A stretch of DNA of 23,406 bases, from assembly GCA_002317155.1 (NCBI GenBank), contig DCIR01000005.1:1-23406 (forward strand), given 5' to 3'. Positions within the stretch are counted from its first letter, which is position 1. Every line of letters begins with the position of its first letter. Both the position numbers and the translations under genes were made by a program. The DNA is from Lachnospiraceae bacterium UBA1721 (GTDB lineage: Bacteria; Bacillota; Clostridia; Lachnospirales; Lachnospiraceae). This document shows positions 14,165-22,244 of the stretch, piece by piece. Under the pieces are notes generated by a model. The model was not told the DNA's origin. It worked only from the letters and a program-made list of their open reading frames with translations, and did no database searches.

Positions 14165-16465
14165 TTAGTTTCCGGGTGGATATTCCAAATTAGGATTAAT
14201 CGGAATATCTTCATCCATTGTAGAACTGTTACCGTTAATCGGTTCACCTGTAAATGCATCAATATACTCGCCTGTAGTAGGATCAACTCTGTATCCGGTC
14301 GTCGAATCTACAGGCCATGTCATCCACACAGGATAGATATTTGCACTCTCACCTGTACCATCAATAATAGTACCATCGGTGATATAATCAAGCTCCTGCG
14401 AAGAGCTTGATGAAGAGCTCTCTCCGTTGCCATACTCAAGAGTAATAGCAAGCTGTTTTTCTTCAAGCTCTTTTATCTCTGCCTCACTGAGTTCCTCAGT
14501 CATAAAGATTCCCATATAAGGAAGGACCTCTGTGAGAACATTTCTTACAATACCGGTTGCAAACTTGGCATCATCCTGACGCACTGCATTTGCACGGTCT
14601 ACGACAACATATATTGCAATCTGAGGATTATCCGCAGGCGCATATCCCATGAATGATACTACATACTCTCCGTTTCCACGGGGAAGAGTCTCCGCTGTTC
14701 CCGTCTTACCTCCGATAGCATATCCTGCAGGTCTTGCAGTTCTACCGGTTCTTCTCGAACCACCCTCTTCCATTACGGTAGCTCTGGTGTACTGACGAAT
14801 TAACGCGGATGTTGATTCAGATATAACCTGTTTGAGCACCCTGGGCTCAATATTCTCTATTGTCGCGCCATTTGAATTGGTAATCTTATTTACCATGTGA
14901 GGCTCGTAATAATATCCACCGTTGATTAACGCACTGAATCCGGTAATCATCTGAATCATGGTAACGTTAAAATTCTGTCCGAATGTATTGGTCGCAAGAT
15001 CGGAAGGAACCATGTCATCAGCATTATAAATCAAGCTTGCGGTTCTTGCTTCTCCGGCAAGATCGATATTGGTCTTAAGTCCGAAATTAAAGGTGTTCTG
15101 GAAATCACAGAAAAGGTTTGCACCCATTGCCTGACCGATTTTCATAAGTGCTACATTACATGACCATGCAATTGAGTCTGATACGGTAACCGCACCGTCA
15201 CCACCGGATACATATGTATGGCACTTAATCTTATGTCCGCCGACTTCAAGATATCCGTTACAGGTATATACCTCATCTCCGGTGATTGCTCCACACTCAA
15301 GTGCTGCCGCTACAGTAAAAGGCTTGGCAGTCGAACCGGGCTCATATGTATTGGAGATGCAGAAATTCTTCCAAAGGTTTGAAAGATTGATATTAAGCTG
15401 TTCCTCAGGAATAATATTCAGTACATCCTGTGTGATAGGAGTATCTGTTGTCTTGTAGATAGTGTATCCTGCCTGATTGACGTATGACTCAATCAGCATT
15501 GTTCCCAAAAGTGCATCAGTATTTTTATAATCATTCGGATCATAATCGGGATACTGAGCCATAGCCTTGATTTCACCGGTATTAACATCCTGAATGATAC
15601 ATCCGATATTTTCAGCACCGTTACCCTGTCGGGCAGTATTCATATGCTCATCATTGAACTGCTTAAGATACTTCTCAACGATAGCCTGAATATTGGCATC
15701 TATGGTTGTGTGAATAGTATACCCGTCTTCTGCTTCTACAACAGTTCTCTCAAGTGTATCGTCATCATTCTGATATCCGTACTGTCTTCCGTCTGTACCT
15801 GTCAGATATGAATCATAATACTCTTCAAGTCCGTACTGTCCTTCCGAGCTTCTGTTATTTCTCGTAAAGCCAAGCACTGTCGAAGCAAGACTTCCGTTAG
15901 GATATACTCGCTTGTATTCTTCTTCAAAATAAACGCCCTTAACATAGTCATTCTCTGCCTGTGCCTCAAGGAACTGGCTGATTTCTGAATAAGAGACACG
16001 TTTTGCAGCGATATAATACTTCTCACTCTCATGCTGAGTGACATAATATCTGATTGCATCCGCATCGAGCGAAGGAAGCGTATCCCTTATAGCTCTGATT
16101 GTAGGCTCAAAATATCTGTCATCATCATAGGTCAGCATAACCGACGCATCGATTATTACATTGTATACCTTTTCAGAAGTGGCAAGGATTGTTCCGTTGG
16201 CATCTACAATATCGCCTCTTCTAAACGGCAAAATGGTACTGTCATACGCCTGATTTTGCAATACAGCCTTCTGATATTCAGTACCATGCTCATTAACAAT
16301 ATAAATCAGTCGGATAGCCAATGCCAGTAACACAACCACGAAGGCACCCAATGTGAAATTGAGTTTGCCCTGTCTGATCTGTCTTCCCGACCTGCGGCCT
16401 CTATCCGACTGCGCTTCTTTATTATTATTCTGATTTCTTCTACTATCGTTTCTTTTGTCTGCCAT
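14165..16465 (-). CDS. ftsI: Class B penicillin-binding protein, FtsI/PBP2B type
   Basis: A membrane-anchored transpeptidase that crosslinks septal peptidoglycan, the partner of FtsW. It has 766 residues: a basic cytosolic tail rich in R, N and Q (1-33), one membrane segment (about 36-56), a dimerisation domain with RRGDIVDANG near 82-91, and the transpeptidase domain. Catalytic motifs are S378-TAK in EPGSTAKPF, S435-CN, and K587-TG in GGKTGTAE. After about 665 comes a long low-complexity tail with a serine run and a segment rich in T, D, G and E ending in proline and asparagine. No clear PASTA domain is seen. One base separates it from the ftsL-like gene. Confidence 0.93.
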   Translation of the reverse strand: MADKRNDSRRNQNNNKEAQSDRGRRSGRQIRQGKLNFTLGAFVVVLLALAIRLIYIVNEHGTEYQKAVLQNQAYDSTILPFRRGDIVDANGTILATSEKVYNVIIDASVMLTYDDDRYFEPTIRAIRDTLPSLDADAIRYYVTQHESEKYYIAAKRVSYSEISQFLEAQAENDYVKGVYFEEEYKRVYPNGSLASTVLGFTRNNRSSEGQYGLEEYYDSYLTGTDGRQYGYQNDDDTLERTVVEAEDGYTIHTTIDANIQAIVEKYLKQFNDEHMNTARQGNGAENIGCIIQDVNTGEIKAMAQYPDYDPNDYKNTDALLGTMLIESYVNQAGYTIYKTTDTPITQDVLNIIPEEQLNINLSNLWKNFCISNTYEPGSTAKPFTVAAALECGAITGDEVYTCNGYLEVGGHKIKCHTYVSGGDGAVTVSDSIAWSCNVALMKIGQAMGANLFCDFQNTFNFGLKTNIDLAGEARTASLIYNADDMVPSDLATNTFGQNFNVTMIQMITGFSALINGGYYYEPHMVNKITNSNGATIENIEPRVLKQVISESTSALIRQYTRATVMEEGGSRRTGRTARPAGYAIGGKTGTAETLPRGNGEYVVSFMGYAPADNPQIAIYVVVDRANAVRQDDAKFATGIVRNVLTEVLPYMGIFMTEELSEAEIKELEEKQLAITLEYGNGESSSSSSSQELDYITDGTIIDGTGESANIYPVWMTWPVDSTTGYRVDPTTGEYIDAFTGEPINGNSSTMDEDIPINPNLEYPPGN

Positions 16466-16466
16466 T

Positions 16467-16928
16467 TTAATTACTGCTATCCACTTTTCTCATATAGTCA
16501 TTGCCAACAGAGGTATAAGTGATAACCTGGCCTTCTTGTGCATACTTCATTCCGAGTTCGCTACGAGCGATAAACTCAATCTGCTCAAGATCAACACTAC
16601 TGATGATTCTTGAATAAAGCTCATCATTATCAGAAGTAAGATTAGTGAGCTGTACCTGCTTGCTGGCTACTGATTTAACTGTACTGGTGAGTTCACTCTG
16701 AACCCTAACATAGTTTACCATCATCCATGCAAGAAATGCAAATGCGCCGACAACCATAAGCATTCCGGTAAAGCTGAATTTTGTATTACGTCTTGTTGCT
16801 TTTCTCTGACCGGGTCTCTCCTGATGTCCGGGATTACTTCTGCGAGGTGCATATGCAGGTGCTGCTGAACCGTACTGATATTCCTCCTCGGCGTTTCTTA
16901 CATATCTGAAGCTGTTATTTTCTCTCAT
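16467..16928 (-). CDS. ftsL: FtsL-like cell division protein
   Basis: A small bitopic divisome protein (153 residues) that recruits FtsW and the penicillin-binding protein. It has a long basic, tyrosine-rich cytosolic part (1-54), one membrane segment (about 52-71, FTGMLMVVGAFAFLAWMMVN), then an extracellular coiled coil (SELTSTVKSVASKQVQLTNL). The helix ends with LEQIEFIARSELGMKYAQEG, which is like the DivIC/FtsL family. The name rests on topology and on position between rsmH and ftsI. DivIC-like assignment cannot be excluded. Confidence 0.82.
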   Translation of the reverse strand: MRENNSFRYVRNAEEEYQYGSAAPAYAPRRSNPGHQERPGQRKATRRNTKFSFTGMLMVVGAFAFLAWMMVNYVRVQSELTSTVKSVASKQVQLTNLTSDNDELYSRIISSVDLEQIEFIARSELGMKYAQEGQVITYTSVGNDYMRKVDSSN

Positions 16929-16966
16929 TACTGTCTGTCCTTACTTATCTATTATTAATTCTGTCT

Positions 16967-17899
16967 TTATTTGCTTTTTTCGAAAACTCTGAGCTTAGCA
17001 CTCTTAGATCTACTGTTTTCTTCGAGTTCCTTCTCGGAAGGTAAAATCGGTTTTCTTGTTATCACTGTTCCCTGCGATTTCTTACCGCATACACACACCG
17101 GGAATTCCGGAGGGCATTCACAAGGATTCTCATTTTTTCTAAATGCCGATTTGACTATTCTGTCCTCCAATGAATGAAATGTTATAATGCAAAATCTTCC
17201 GCCGTCGGCAAGCATTCCTATCATCTTGTCCAGCGACTCCTCTAAAACTCTCAGTTCCTGATTGCACTCAATTCTTAGTGCCTGGAATGTTTGTTTTGAA
17301 GGGTGTCCGTTCTGCCTCATCTTGGCAGGTATCGCAGCCTTTATAATCTCATTCAGTTCAAATGTGGTTCTGATTGGATTTTGCTTTCTGGCAGCTGCTA
17401 TATGTTTTGCAATATTTTTAGCGAATTTATCTTCGCCGTAATCTCTGATTATTCTGAACAGTTCGTTCTCCGAATATCCGTTAACGATATCTGATGCCGT
17501 TAGTGCCTGTCGCTGATCCATTCTCATATCAAGCGGAGCATCATATCTATATGAAAAACCTCTGTCTTCTGTATCAAGCTGATATGAGCTGACTCCCAAA
17601 TCAAGGAGAATACCATCTACTTCCTTAACTCCTCTTTCCTCAAGCTCACTCACCGCATTACAGTAATTGTTTCTTATTACTGTGACCCTGTCTCCAAAAG
17701 GCTTAAGTCTTTCGGAAGCTGCCTCGATTGCTGCCGCGTCTTGATCTACTCCGTAGAGATGACCGGTTGTAAGCTTACCTGCTATCACGCTTGAATGTCC
17801 GGCCCCTCCGAGGGTGCCATCAAGGTAAATACCGTCCGGCTTGATGTTAAGCTGTTCAATTGTCTCGTTAAGCATTACGGAATAGTGTACGAATTCCAT
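16967..17899 (-). CDS. rsmH: 16S rRNA (cytosine-1402-N4)-methyltransferase RsmH
   Basis: Also called MraW. It methylates N4 of C1402 in the decoding centre of 16S rRNA using S-adenosylmethionine. I start at the ATG at 17899 (310 residues), where the protein reads MEFVHYSVMLNETIEQL as in the family. A TTG four codons earlier is possible but less likely. The SAM motif DGTLGGAGHS is near 26-35. VDQDAAAIEAA, LLDLGVSSYQLD and the GRFCIITFHSLEDRIVK block are all present. The end carries CECPPEFPVCVCG, a cysteine-rich strip common in the family. It lies 14 bases after mraZ. Confidence 0.96.
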   Translation of the reverse strand: MEFVHYSVMLNETIEQLNIKPDGIYLDGTLGGAGHSSVIAGKLTTGHLYGVDQDAAAIEAASERLKPFGDRVTVIRNNYCNAVSELEERGVKEVDGILLDLGVSSYQLDTEDRGFSYRYDAPLDMRMDQRQALTASDIVNGYSENELFRIIRDYGEDKFAKNIAKHIAAARKQNPIRTTFELNEIIKAAIPAKMRQNGHPSKQTFQALRIECNQELRVLEESLDKMIGMLADGGRFCIITFHSLEDRIVKSAFRKNENPCECPPEFPVCVCGKKSQGTVITRKPILPSEKELEENSRSKSAKLRVFEKSK

Positions 17900-17913
17900 C
17901 ACTTTCACCAACC

Positions 17914-18354
17914 TTAAATTGAGATTCCTCTGCTGAACAGATTCTTAACTGCATCCTTAGGACTAGTACGTCCCTCTCTCTCATTCCATTTATCTGTATC
18001 CCAGATTTCAGCCTTGCCATCTGTGGTACCAACAATAGTTACGTCCTTTGAAAGTCCTGCATATGCCTGAAGGTTTGAAGGAACAAGAATTCTTCCGTGA
18101 GCATCGACATCAACATATGCTGAACCCGAACCGAAGAATCTCTTAACCTCTCTGGCATCATCATCAAAACTTGGAAGTGTATTCAACTTAGCCTGGAAAG
18201 CACTCCACTCTTCATCCGAGTAAATAATCAGGCATGAATCAATACCCTTTGAGATAACAAATGAATCACCAAGCACTGTACGGAACTTAGAAGGAATGCT
18301 GAGACGACCCTTGGCATCGATTGTGTGATTGTATTCGCCGATCAGTCCTGCCAC
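17914..18354 (-). CDS. mraZ: Transcriptional regulator MraZ
   Basis: A ring-forming AbrB-type DNA-binding protein that regulates its own division cluster. It has 146 residues with two SpoVT-AbrB-like repeats. The conserved DxxGR motifs are D13AKGR17 and D84AHGR88, each followed by a basic strand. The start is GTG at 18354 with AAAGGAG seven bases upstream. In species studied, MraZ binds tandem TGGGN boxes in its own promoter, and boxes of that type are present here. It is the first gene of the division operon. Confidence 0.97.
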   Translation of the reverse strand: MAGLIGEYNHTIDAKGRLSIPSKFRTVLGDSFVISKGIDSCLIIYSDEEWSAFQAKLNTLPSFDDDAREVKRFFGSGSAYVDVDAHGRILVPSNLQAYAGLSKDVTIVGTTDGKAEIWDTDKWNEREGRTSPKDAVKNLFSRGISI

Positions 18355-18393
18355 GGTATCTCTCCTTTCTTAGTCCTTTGTGACTCGTTTTCA

Positions 18394-18429
18394 TCCCACT
18401 TTATGGGTATAACATCCCACTTCTTCCCA
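18394..18429 (-). promoter_or_regulatory. Proximal MraZ operator: three TGGGA boxes
   Basis: On the minus strand TGGGA occurs at plus 18425-18429, 18415-18419 and 18394-18398. The spacings are 10 and 21 bases, one and two helical turns, so all face the same side. A related TGGGC at 18457-18461 lies inside the promoter spacer. The boxes lie just after the predicted start of transcription, fitting repression. Confidence 0.75.
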
Positions 18430-18440
18430 CTTACACCGTA

Positions 18441-18469
18441 ATTTTATACTAAAATAGCCCATAAATCAA
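18441..18469 (-). promoter_or_regulatory. Candidate mraZ promoter
   Basis: Minus-strand TTGATT (plus 18464-18469), 17 bases, TAAAAT (plus 18441-18446). The predicted start of transcription is about 18434, directly beside the first TGGGA box. The leader is about 80 bases. Confidence 0.6.
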
Positions 18470-18540
18470 GCAATATCAAGCATTTTGATTAAGAATTTTT
18501 AAGAAAAATTAATAATTTGTTTGGTGCATTTTGCACAATA

Positions 18541-18577
18541 AAAAAAGCCTGTCAGACGATGTCTGACAGACTTTTTT
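18541..18577 (-). terminator. Strong terminator after lgt
   Basis: The arms CCTGTCAGAC (18549-18558 region) and GTCTGACAGA pair around a short GAT centre, flanked by a run of A and a run of T. It can act in both directions. It ends the ychF-lgt transcription unit and separates two clusters of TGGGA boxes. Confidence 0.88.
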
Positions 18578-18607
18578 AACAATTATTAACAATATTTTGT
18601 TGTACTC

Positions 18608-18694
18608 TCCCACCAGCATACTAATTATTGAATTCGGTGGGATGATGTGGGATATTTTTCCCACTTTTAGTGGATTTTTTATTATTTTGTCCCA
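18608..18694. promoter_or_regulatory. Distal cluster of TGGGA boxes between lgt and its terminator
   Basis: Five TGGGA boxes: minus strand at 18608-18612, 18659-18663 and 18690-18694, plus strand at 18638-18642 and 18648-18652. The two plus boxes have the 10-base MraZ spacing. GTGGGA and TCCCAC at 18647-18664 also form an inverted repeat. The nonamer TTTTATACT, present in the mraZ -10 region, recurs here at 18696-18704. Confidence 0.55.
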
Positions 18695-18727
18695 CTTTTA
18701 TACTTTTCTTGATAGCAAAGACAGATA

Positions 18728-19774
18728 TTACTCTTCGTCATCTTCAGGCTCAGAAGCCTTGATTTCATATTCTATATGCTGTCTTTCAGCATCCTTCTTA
18801 GCCTTCTTCTCTTCAGCTGCTTTCTTATACTTTTCTGCATCAGCTGCCTTTTCTTCAGCAGTTCTGACCTGAAACGCTGCAGGGAGTGTGCCTTTCTTGA
18901 GATTTACTCTTGCAAGCACCTCTCCTACAATAGCGATAAGAATAAGGACAACAGCCACAACCTGTGATACAGGAATTGATGTTCCGGGAATCTTAAGCTG
19001 GTCGGTTCTGATTCCTTCTATCAAAAATCTTCCGATACCATAGCCCGCAAAATAAATAAGGCAAAGTTCACCATTAAACTTCTTGTGCTTTCTGTAAAGC
19101 ATTAATATCGCAAATATAGCAAGATTCCATACACTCTCATAGAGGAAAGTGGGATGAGCCTGGATATAGTTGACGCCTGCCTCAGTCTGAATAAGTTTCT
19201 GCAACTCAGATCTGTCCTCAGGCCTGATTGCAGCAAAAGGAATTCTCATTGCGAACAGGCTGTCAGTATATTCACCAAACACCTCTCTGTTAAAGAAATT
19301 ACCCCAGCGTCCGATTGCCTGTCCCAAAATAAGTGCAGGCATCGCAAGGTCTCCATAGATAAACGGATTAACCTTTTTCTTTTTACAGAAAATAAATAGA
19401 GTGATGAATGCAGCAATAACCGCACCGTATATAGCAATTCCGCCTTTTCTTAAATTAATAAGTCCGACGATTCCTTCCCATATTTTTCCTTCAACGAAAG
19501 GAGTCTTGAATCTCCACCACGAAAACACTATATAGTAGATTCTTGCGCCGATAAGACTGCAGAATATCTCACATAATGCGAATGTCCAGAATGTATCCTC
19601 GTCCTGGCCTTCTTCTTTAGCGAGCTTCGATGCAATCACTATTCCCAGCACGACACCGATGGCAAATGTTATACCATACATAGCAATATCAAACTTACCA
19701 AACAAACTAAATTTTTGAGGTACATTGTGTAAATTTATACCTAAATTAGGAAATGAAATATCCGTTAAATTCAT
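18728..19774 (-). CDS. lgt: Prolipoprotein diacylglyceryl transferase Lgt
   Basis: An inner-membrane enzyme that moves diacylglycerol from phosphatidylglycerol to the lipobox cysteine of prelipoproteins. It has 348 residues with about seven membrane segments. The Lgt signature GRWGNFFNREVFG is at 155-167. RKGGIAIYG (about 109-117) and HPTFLYES (207-214) are also family motifs. The last 45 residues form a charged K/E/A-rich extension predicted to be helical and cytosolic, longer than in most relatives. The ribosome binding site is GAGGG. It lies 29 bases after ychF and is followed by a strong terminator. Confidence 0.95.
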   Translation of the reverse strand: MNLTDISFPNLGINLHNVPQKFSLFGKFDIAMYGITFAIGVVLGIVIASKLAKEEGQDEDTFWTFALCEIFCSLIGARIYYIVFSWWRFKTPFVEGKIWEGIVGLINLRKGGIAIYGAVIAAFITLFIFCKKKKVNPFIYGDLAMPALILGQAIGRWGNFFNREVFGEYTDSLFAMRIPFAAIRPEDRSELQKLIQTEAGVNYIQAHPTFLYESVWNLAIFAILMLYRKHKKFNGELCLIYFAGYGIGRFLIEGIRTDQLKIPGTSIPVSQVVAVVLILIAIVGEVLARVNLKKGTLPAAFQVRTAEEKAADAEKYKKAAEEKKAKKDAERQHIEYEIKASEPEDDEE

Positions 19775-19803
19775 CTTAATCCCTCTTTAATCAGCCTATT
19801 GGC

Positions 19804-20931
19804 TTATACATTAAACAGGAACTCGATGATATCTCCGTCCTGAACCACATACTCTTTACCTTCAGTACGCTGCTTGCCCTTAGACTTAACAGCTACATAA
19901 TCAAATCCGGCTTCATCAAGATCACCGTAAGCAATAACCTGAGCACGAATGAATCCTCTTTCAAAATCAGAATGAATCTTTCCTGCAGCCTGAGGAGCTT
20001 TGGTTCCTCTCTTGATAGTCCAAGCACGGCATTCCTTCTTACCATCAGTAAGGAATGAGATCAATCCCAAAAGCGCATAGCTAGCCTTGATAAGTCTATC
20101 CAGACCAGACTCAGAGAATCCAAGCTCCTCAAGGAACAATGCCTTCTCTTCTTCATCAAGACCTGCGAGATCTTCCTCCGTCTTGGCACAAATCGGAAGC
20201 ACCTGTGCACCCTCAGCCTCGGCCTTAGCTTTTACAATCTTGTAATAATCTACAGACTCAGGATTAGCGCAGCCTTCATCATCCATGTTGCAGGCATAAA
20301 TGATAGGCTTAGCCGAAAGGAGTCCCATCTCCTTCATAACATTAACATAGAGGTCATTCTTCTGATCATACTCAAAGGTACGTGCGTTGGCGCCGCTCTC
20401 AAGATGAGCCTTAATCTCATTAAGGAAAGCTTCCTCCTCACGAGCCTCTTTGTTGCCACCCTTTCCTGCCTTGATAGCCTTCTGAAGACGATTCTCAATC
20501 ATATCAAGATCGGAATAGATAAGCTCCAAATCGATGCACTCCATATCGCCTGCAGGATCAACTGCAACAGCCTTGGTCGCATCTTCAACTACGTGCATAA
20601 TCTCATCATTATCAAAGCATCTTACAACGTGGATAATTGCATCACACTCTCTGATATGTCCAAGGAACTTGTTACCAAGACCTGCACCCTTAGATGCACC
20701 CTTTACGAGACCTGCGATATCGGTAAACTCTACAACAGCCGGAGTCTTCTTGTCTGTCTGCCAATGCTCAGCAAGCTTATCAAGTCTTTCATCGGGAACA
20801 GCTACGATACCTGTATTGGGCTCAATTGTACAGAAAGGATAATTTGCAGCCTGAGCTTTTGCGGTTCCTGTGATAGCATTGAATAAAGTACTCTTTCCAA
20901 CGTTGGGGAGTCCGACGATTCCTAATTTCAT
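19804..20931 (-). CDS. ychF: Redox-regulated ATPase YchF (Obg family)
   Basis: A ribosome-associated P-loop protein of the Obg group that prefers ATP. It has 375 residues, slightly longer than usual. G1 is GLPNVGKST (7-15) and G3 is DIAGLVKGASKGAG (71-84). The G4 region reads NMDDE instead of NKxD, as expected for ATP preference. A coiled region lies around 135-190 and a C-terminal TGS-like domain ends DIIEFLFNV. The ribosome binding site GGAGG is about 12 bases from the ATG, a little far. It probably shares a transcript with lgt. Confidence 0.96.
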   Translation of the reverse strand: MKLGIVGLPNVGKSTLFNAITGTAKAQAANYPFCTIEPNTGIVAVPDERLDKLAEHWQTDKKTPAVVEFTDIAGLVKGASKGAGLGNKFLGHIRECDAIIHVVRCFDNDEIMHVVEDATKAVAVDPAGDMECIDLELIYSDLDMIENRLQKAIKAGKGGNKEAREEEAFLNEIKAHLESGANARTFEYDQKNDLYVNVMKEMGLLSAKPIIYACNMDDEGCANPESVDYYKIVKAKAEAEGAQVLPICAKTEEDLAGLDEEEKALFLEELGFSESGLDRLIKASYALLGLISFLTDGKKECRAWTIKRGTKAPQAAGKIHSDFERGFIRAQVIAYGDLDEAGFDYVAVKSKGKQRTEGKEYVVQDGDIIEFLFNV

Positions 20932-20989
20932 ATTTATATATACCTCCGTATTATCTTTATATTTACGGGCTTTTCAGCACTGTGTATTT

Positions 20990-21120
20990 TGATAGTGGAC
21001 CATTTTGGTACACTAGATAACCTTCATCAGCCATATTATTCATTATCTTCTGACAATGAAGCGGTTTCACTTCTGAAATCGACAAAATGCGCCATGTTTT
21101 TCATCGCCACTCGCGTAAAA
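20990..21120 (-). pseudogene. Probable relic of a mobile element (integrase-like peptide)
   Basis: Read on the minus strand, this stretch has a short frame containing VKPLHCQKIMNNMADEGY, bounded upstream by a TGA. The peptide resembles the core-binding (SAM-like) domain of tyrosine recombinases from Lachnospiraceae elements. After GEGY-equivalent position 21016 the similarity stops at the sequence TAGTGTACCA. No catalytic domain follows. An alternative is the degraded end of an IS21-like element, since GTGGACCATTTTGGTACAC at 20995-21013 is an imperfect inverted repeat of the kind seen at insertion-sequence ends. Either way it is debris. The call rests on remembered patterns. Confidence 0.4.
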
Positions 21121-21121
21121 G

Positions 21122-21162
21122 AAGCCCTAATACAGCAACTTGTAGCCTACCATATTAGGGCC
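21122..21162. repeat. Perfect 9-base inverted repeat with 20-base loop
   Basis: GCCCTAATA (21123-21131) and TATTAGGGC (21153-21161) are perfect inverted copies. On the minus strand the hairpin is followed by TTCTTTT, so it could terminate transcription. It lies inside the 440-base gap between the sigma operon and ychF, beside the integrase-like relic. Confidence 0.6.
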
Positions 21163-21282
21163 GATTTGTACAGTGTAAACTTGTTATGTAAATCCTTAAA
21201 CCCTTTAAATCTCTATACTTTCCAATATAAAGCTTTCGAACTCCACACGTTTAACAAGCTTCTTTCTTCCAACGTACAAAAC

Positions 21283-21314
21283 AAAGGAGCATCCACTTAC
21301 ATGGATACTCCTTT
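21283..21314 (-). terminator. Terminator of the sigma factor operon
   Basis: The arms AAAGGAGCATCCA and TGGATACTCCTTT pair with one mismatch around CTTACA. On the minus strand TTTGTTTTG follows. It lies about 60 bases past the last gene of the operon. The rest of the 20932-21373 gap holds the relic above and no supportable gene. Confidence 0.72.
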
Positions 21315-21373
21315 TAATACGTTTAAAACAATTCTTCTTTATTTCTTAACCATATTCTGATTCTATACTTTTG

Positions 21374-21694
21374 CTATATTAAATTCATATATCGAATCAC
21401 CTGATCAGCAAATGCCATCATCAAGGAAAAAACCGTCATAACAATTAAGAGAAATACAGCGCCTTTGTCATAGATTAAGTTTTTTCCACGCGCATTATAC
21501 CATAGTATTTCCAACCCAAGGCTTATAAGGATTACAGGCCAAAGTTTCAAAACCACAGCCAAATCTGTAATCACATGCACTTCATATAGAATAAAAAGTA
21601 TTCCCCATCCAATCATCGATATTCCGGTTGTAACGCTACCTACTCTATGAACTCGTTCTTCTTTTTTACTCGTCTGTTCTGCTACCATTTCCAT
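21374..21694 (-). CDS. Small membrane protein with LiaI/LiaF-like transmembrane region
   Basis: An integral membrane protein of about 106 residues. It has three hydrophobic segments and a short basic cytosolic start. The segment GTGISMIGWGILFILYEV-like (from VTTGISMIGWGILF) followed by LWPVILISLGLEIL is the pattern of the LiaI-LiaF-like membrane domain, found in envelope-stress proteins. Several ATGs compete. I choose the one at 21694 because GGAG lies 9 bases upstream, while the ATG at 21703 touches it. The gene overlaps the end of the preceding membrane gene, which supports co-translation. A role in envelope stress under the sigma factor is inferred. Confidence 0.7.
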   Translation of the reverse strand: MEMVAEQTSKKEERVHRVGSVTTGISMIGWGILFILYEVHVITDLAVVLKLWPVILISLGLEILWYNARGKNLIYDKGAVFLLIVMTVFSLMMAFADQVIRYMNLI

Positions 21695-22241
21695 CTTCAT
21701 CATCTCCTATCAGCCCTTTCTTTTTTCCTCTTACCAACATCACTCCGATAACTATAACAAAAATAGAAAAGGCCAGTCTTGGTACGCTTGAAATAACACT
21801 TTCGGTCAACATTCTTTCATAATCTGACATTCTGAAGCAATCAATAATATTCTGAATCACATTTCTAAATAAGTACCAAATTCCACTAACACCGGCTAAA
21901 ATCAGAGCAGTAGCCACCCACTTTCTATAGACTTTCGATGAGACAATAACTGGCTTTCCTCCCATGAATTCTTCCCAGATATATTTATCTTCTAATAGAT
22001 CGAACTGTTCCTGAGGTGCTGCCGCAATATTTCTCGCATGAAAAAAGCTAAACACATAAACTATACTAGATAAAATAACTAGATAATCTCCACCATATAA
22101 AATAATTGCAATTAAGATTGGTATTGTAAAAATCACTAACAAACTAAGTCCACTCTTCATAAATCCCATATACATTTCTGCCGCACCTGGGCAAAAAGAA
22201 CATACAAGCGTTAAAAATTTATTTTTCTTTCTAGGTTTCAT
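21666..22241 (-). CDS. Multi-pass membrane protein of the sigma operon, unknown function
   Basis: A 191-residue membrane protein with about four hydrophobic segments. It starts MKPRKKNKFLTLVCSFCPGA, a basic end followed by a hairpin of two segments (about 10-75) of the kind seen in TM2-like or small zinc-ribbon-related membrane proteins. Then comes a soluble loop (about 76-108) and two more segments (about 109-125 and 150-170), ending in an acidic hydrophilic tail. It begins 3 bases after the anti-sigma-like gene with AGAGGA upstream. I do not recognise a named family. Context suggests it acts with the anti-sigma factor at the membrane. Confidence 0.75.
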   Translation of the reverse strand: MKPRKKNKFLTLVCSFCPGAAEMYMGFMKSGLSLLVIFTIPILIAIILYGGDYLVILSSIVYVFSFFHARNIAAAPQEQFDLLEDKYIWEEFMGGKPVIVSSKVYRKWVATALILAGVSGIWYLFRNVIQNIIDCFRMSDYERMLTESVISSVPRLAFSIFVIVIGVMLVRGKKKGLIGDDEDGNGSRTDE

Positions 22242-22244
22242 ATC

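Noticed and set aside
20989..21360. Plus-strand open frame of 123 codons in the gap upstream of ychF
   Set aside because: It has no ribosome binding site, no recognisable domain, and it runs through two hairpins, one of them a terminator. It reads like translated non-coding DNA.
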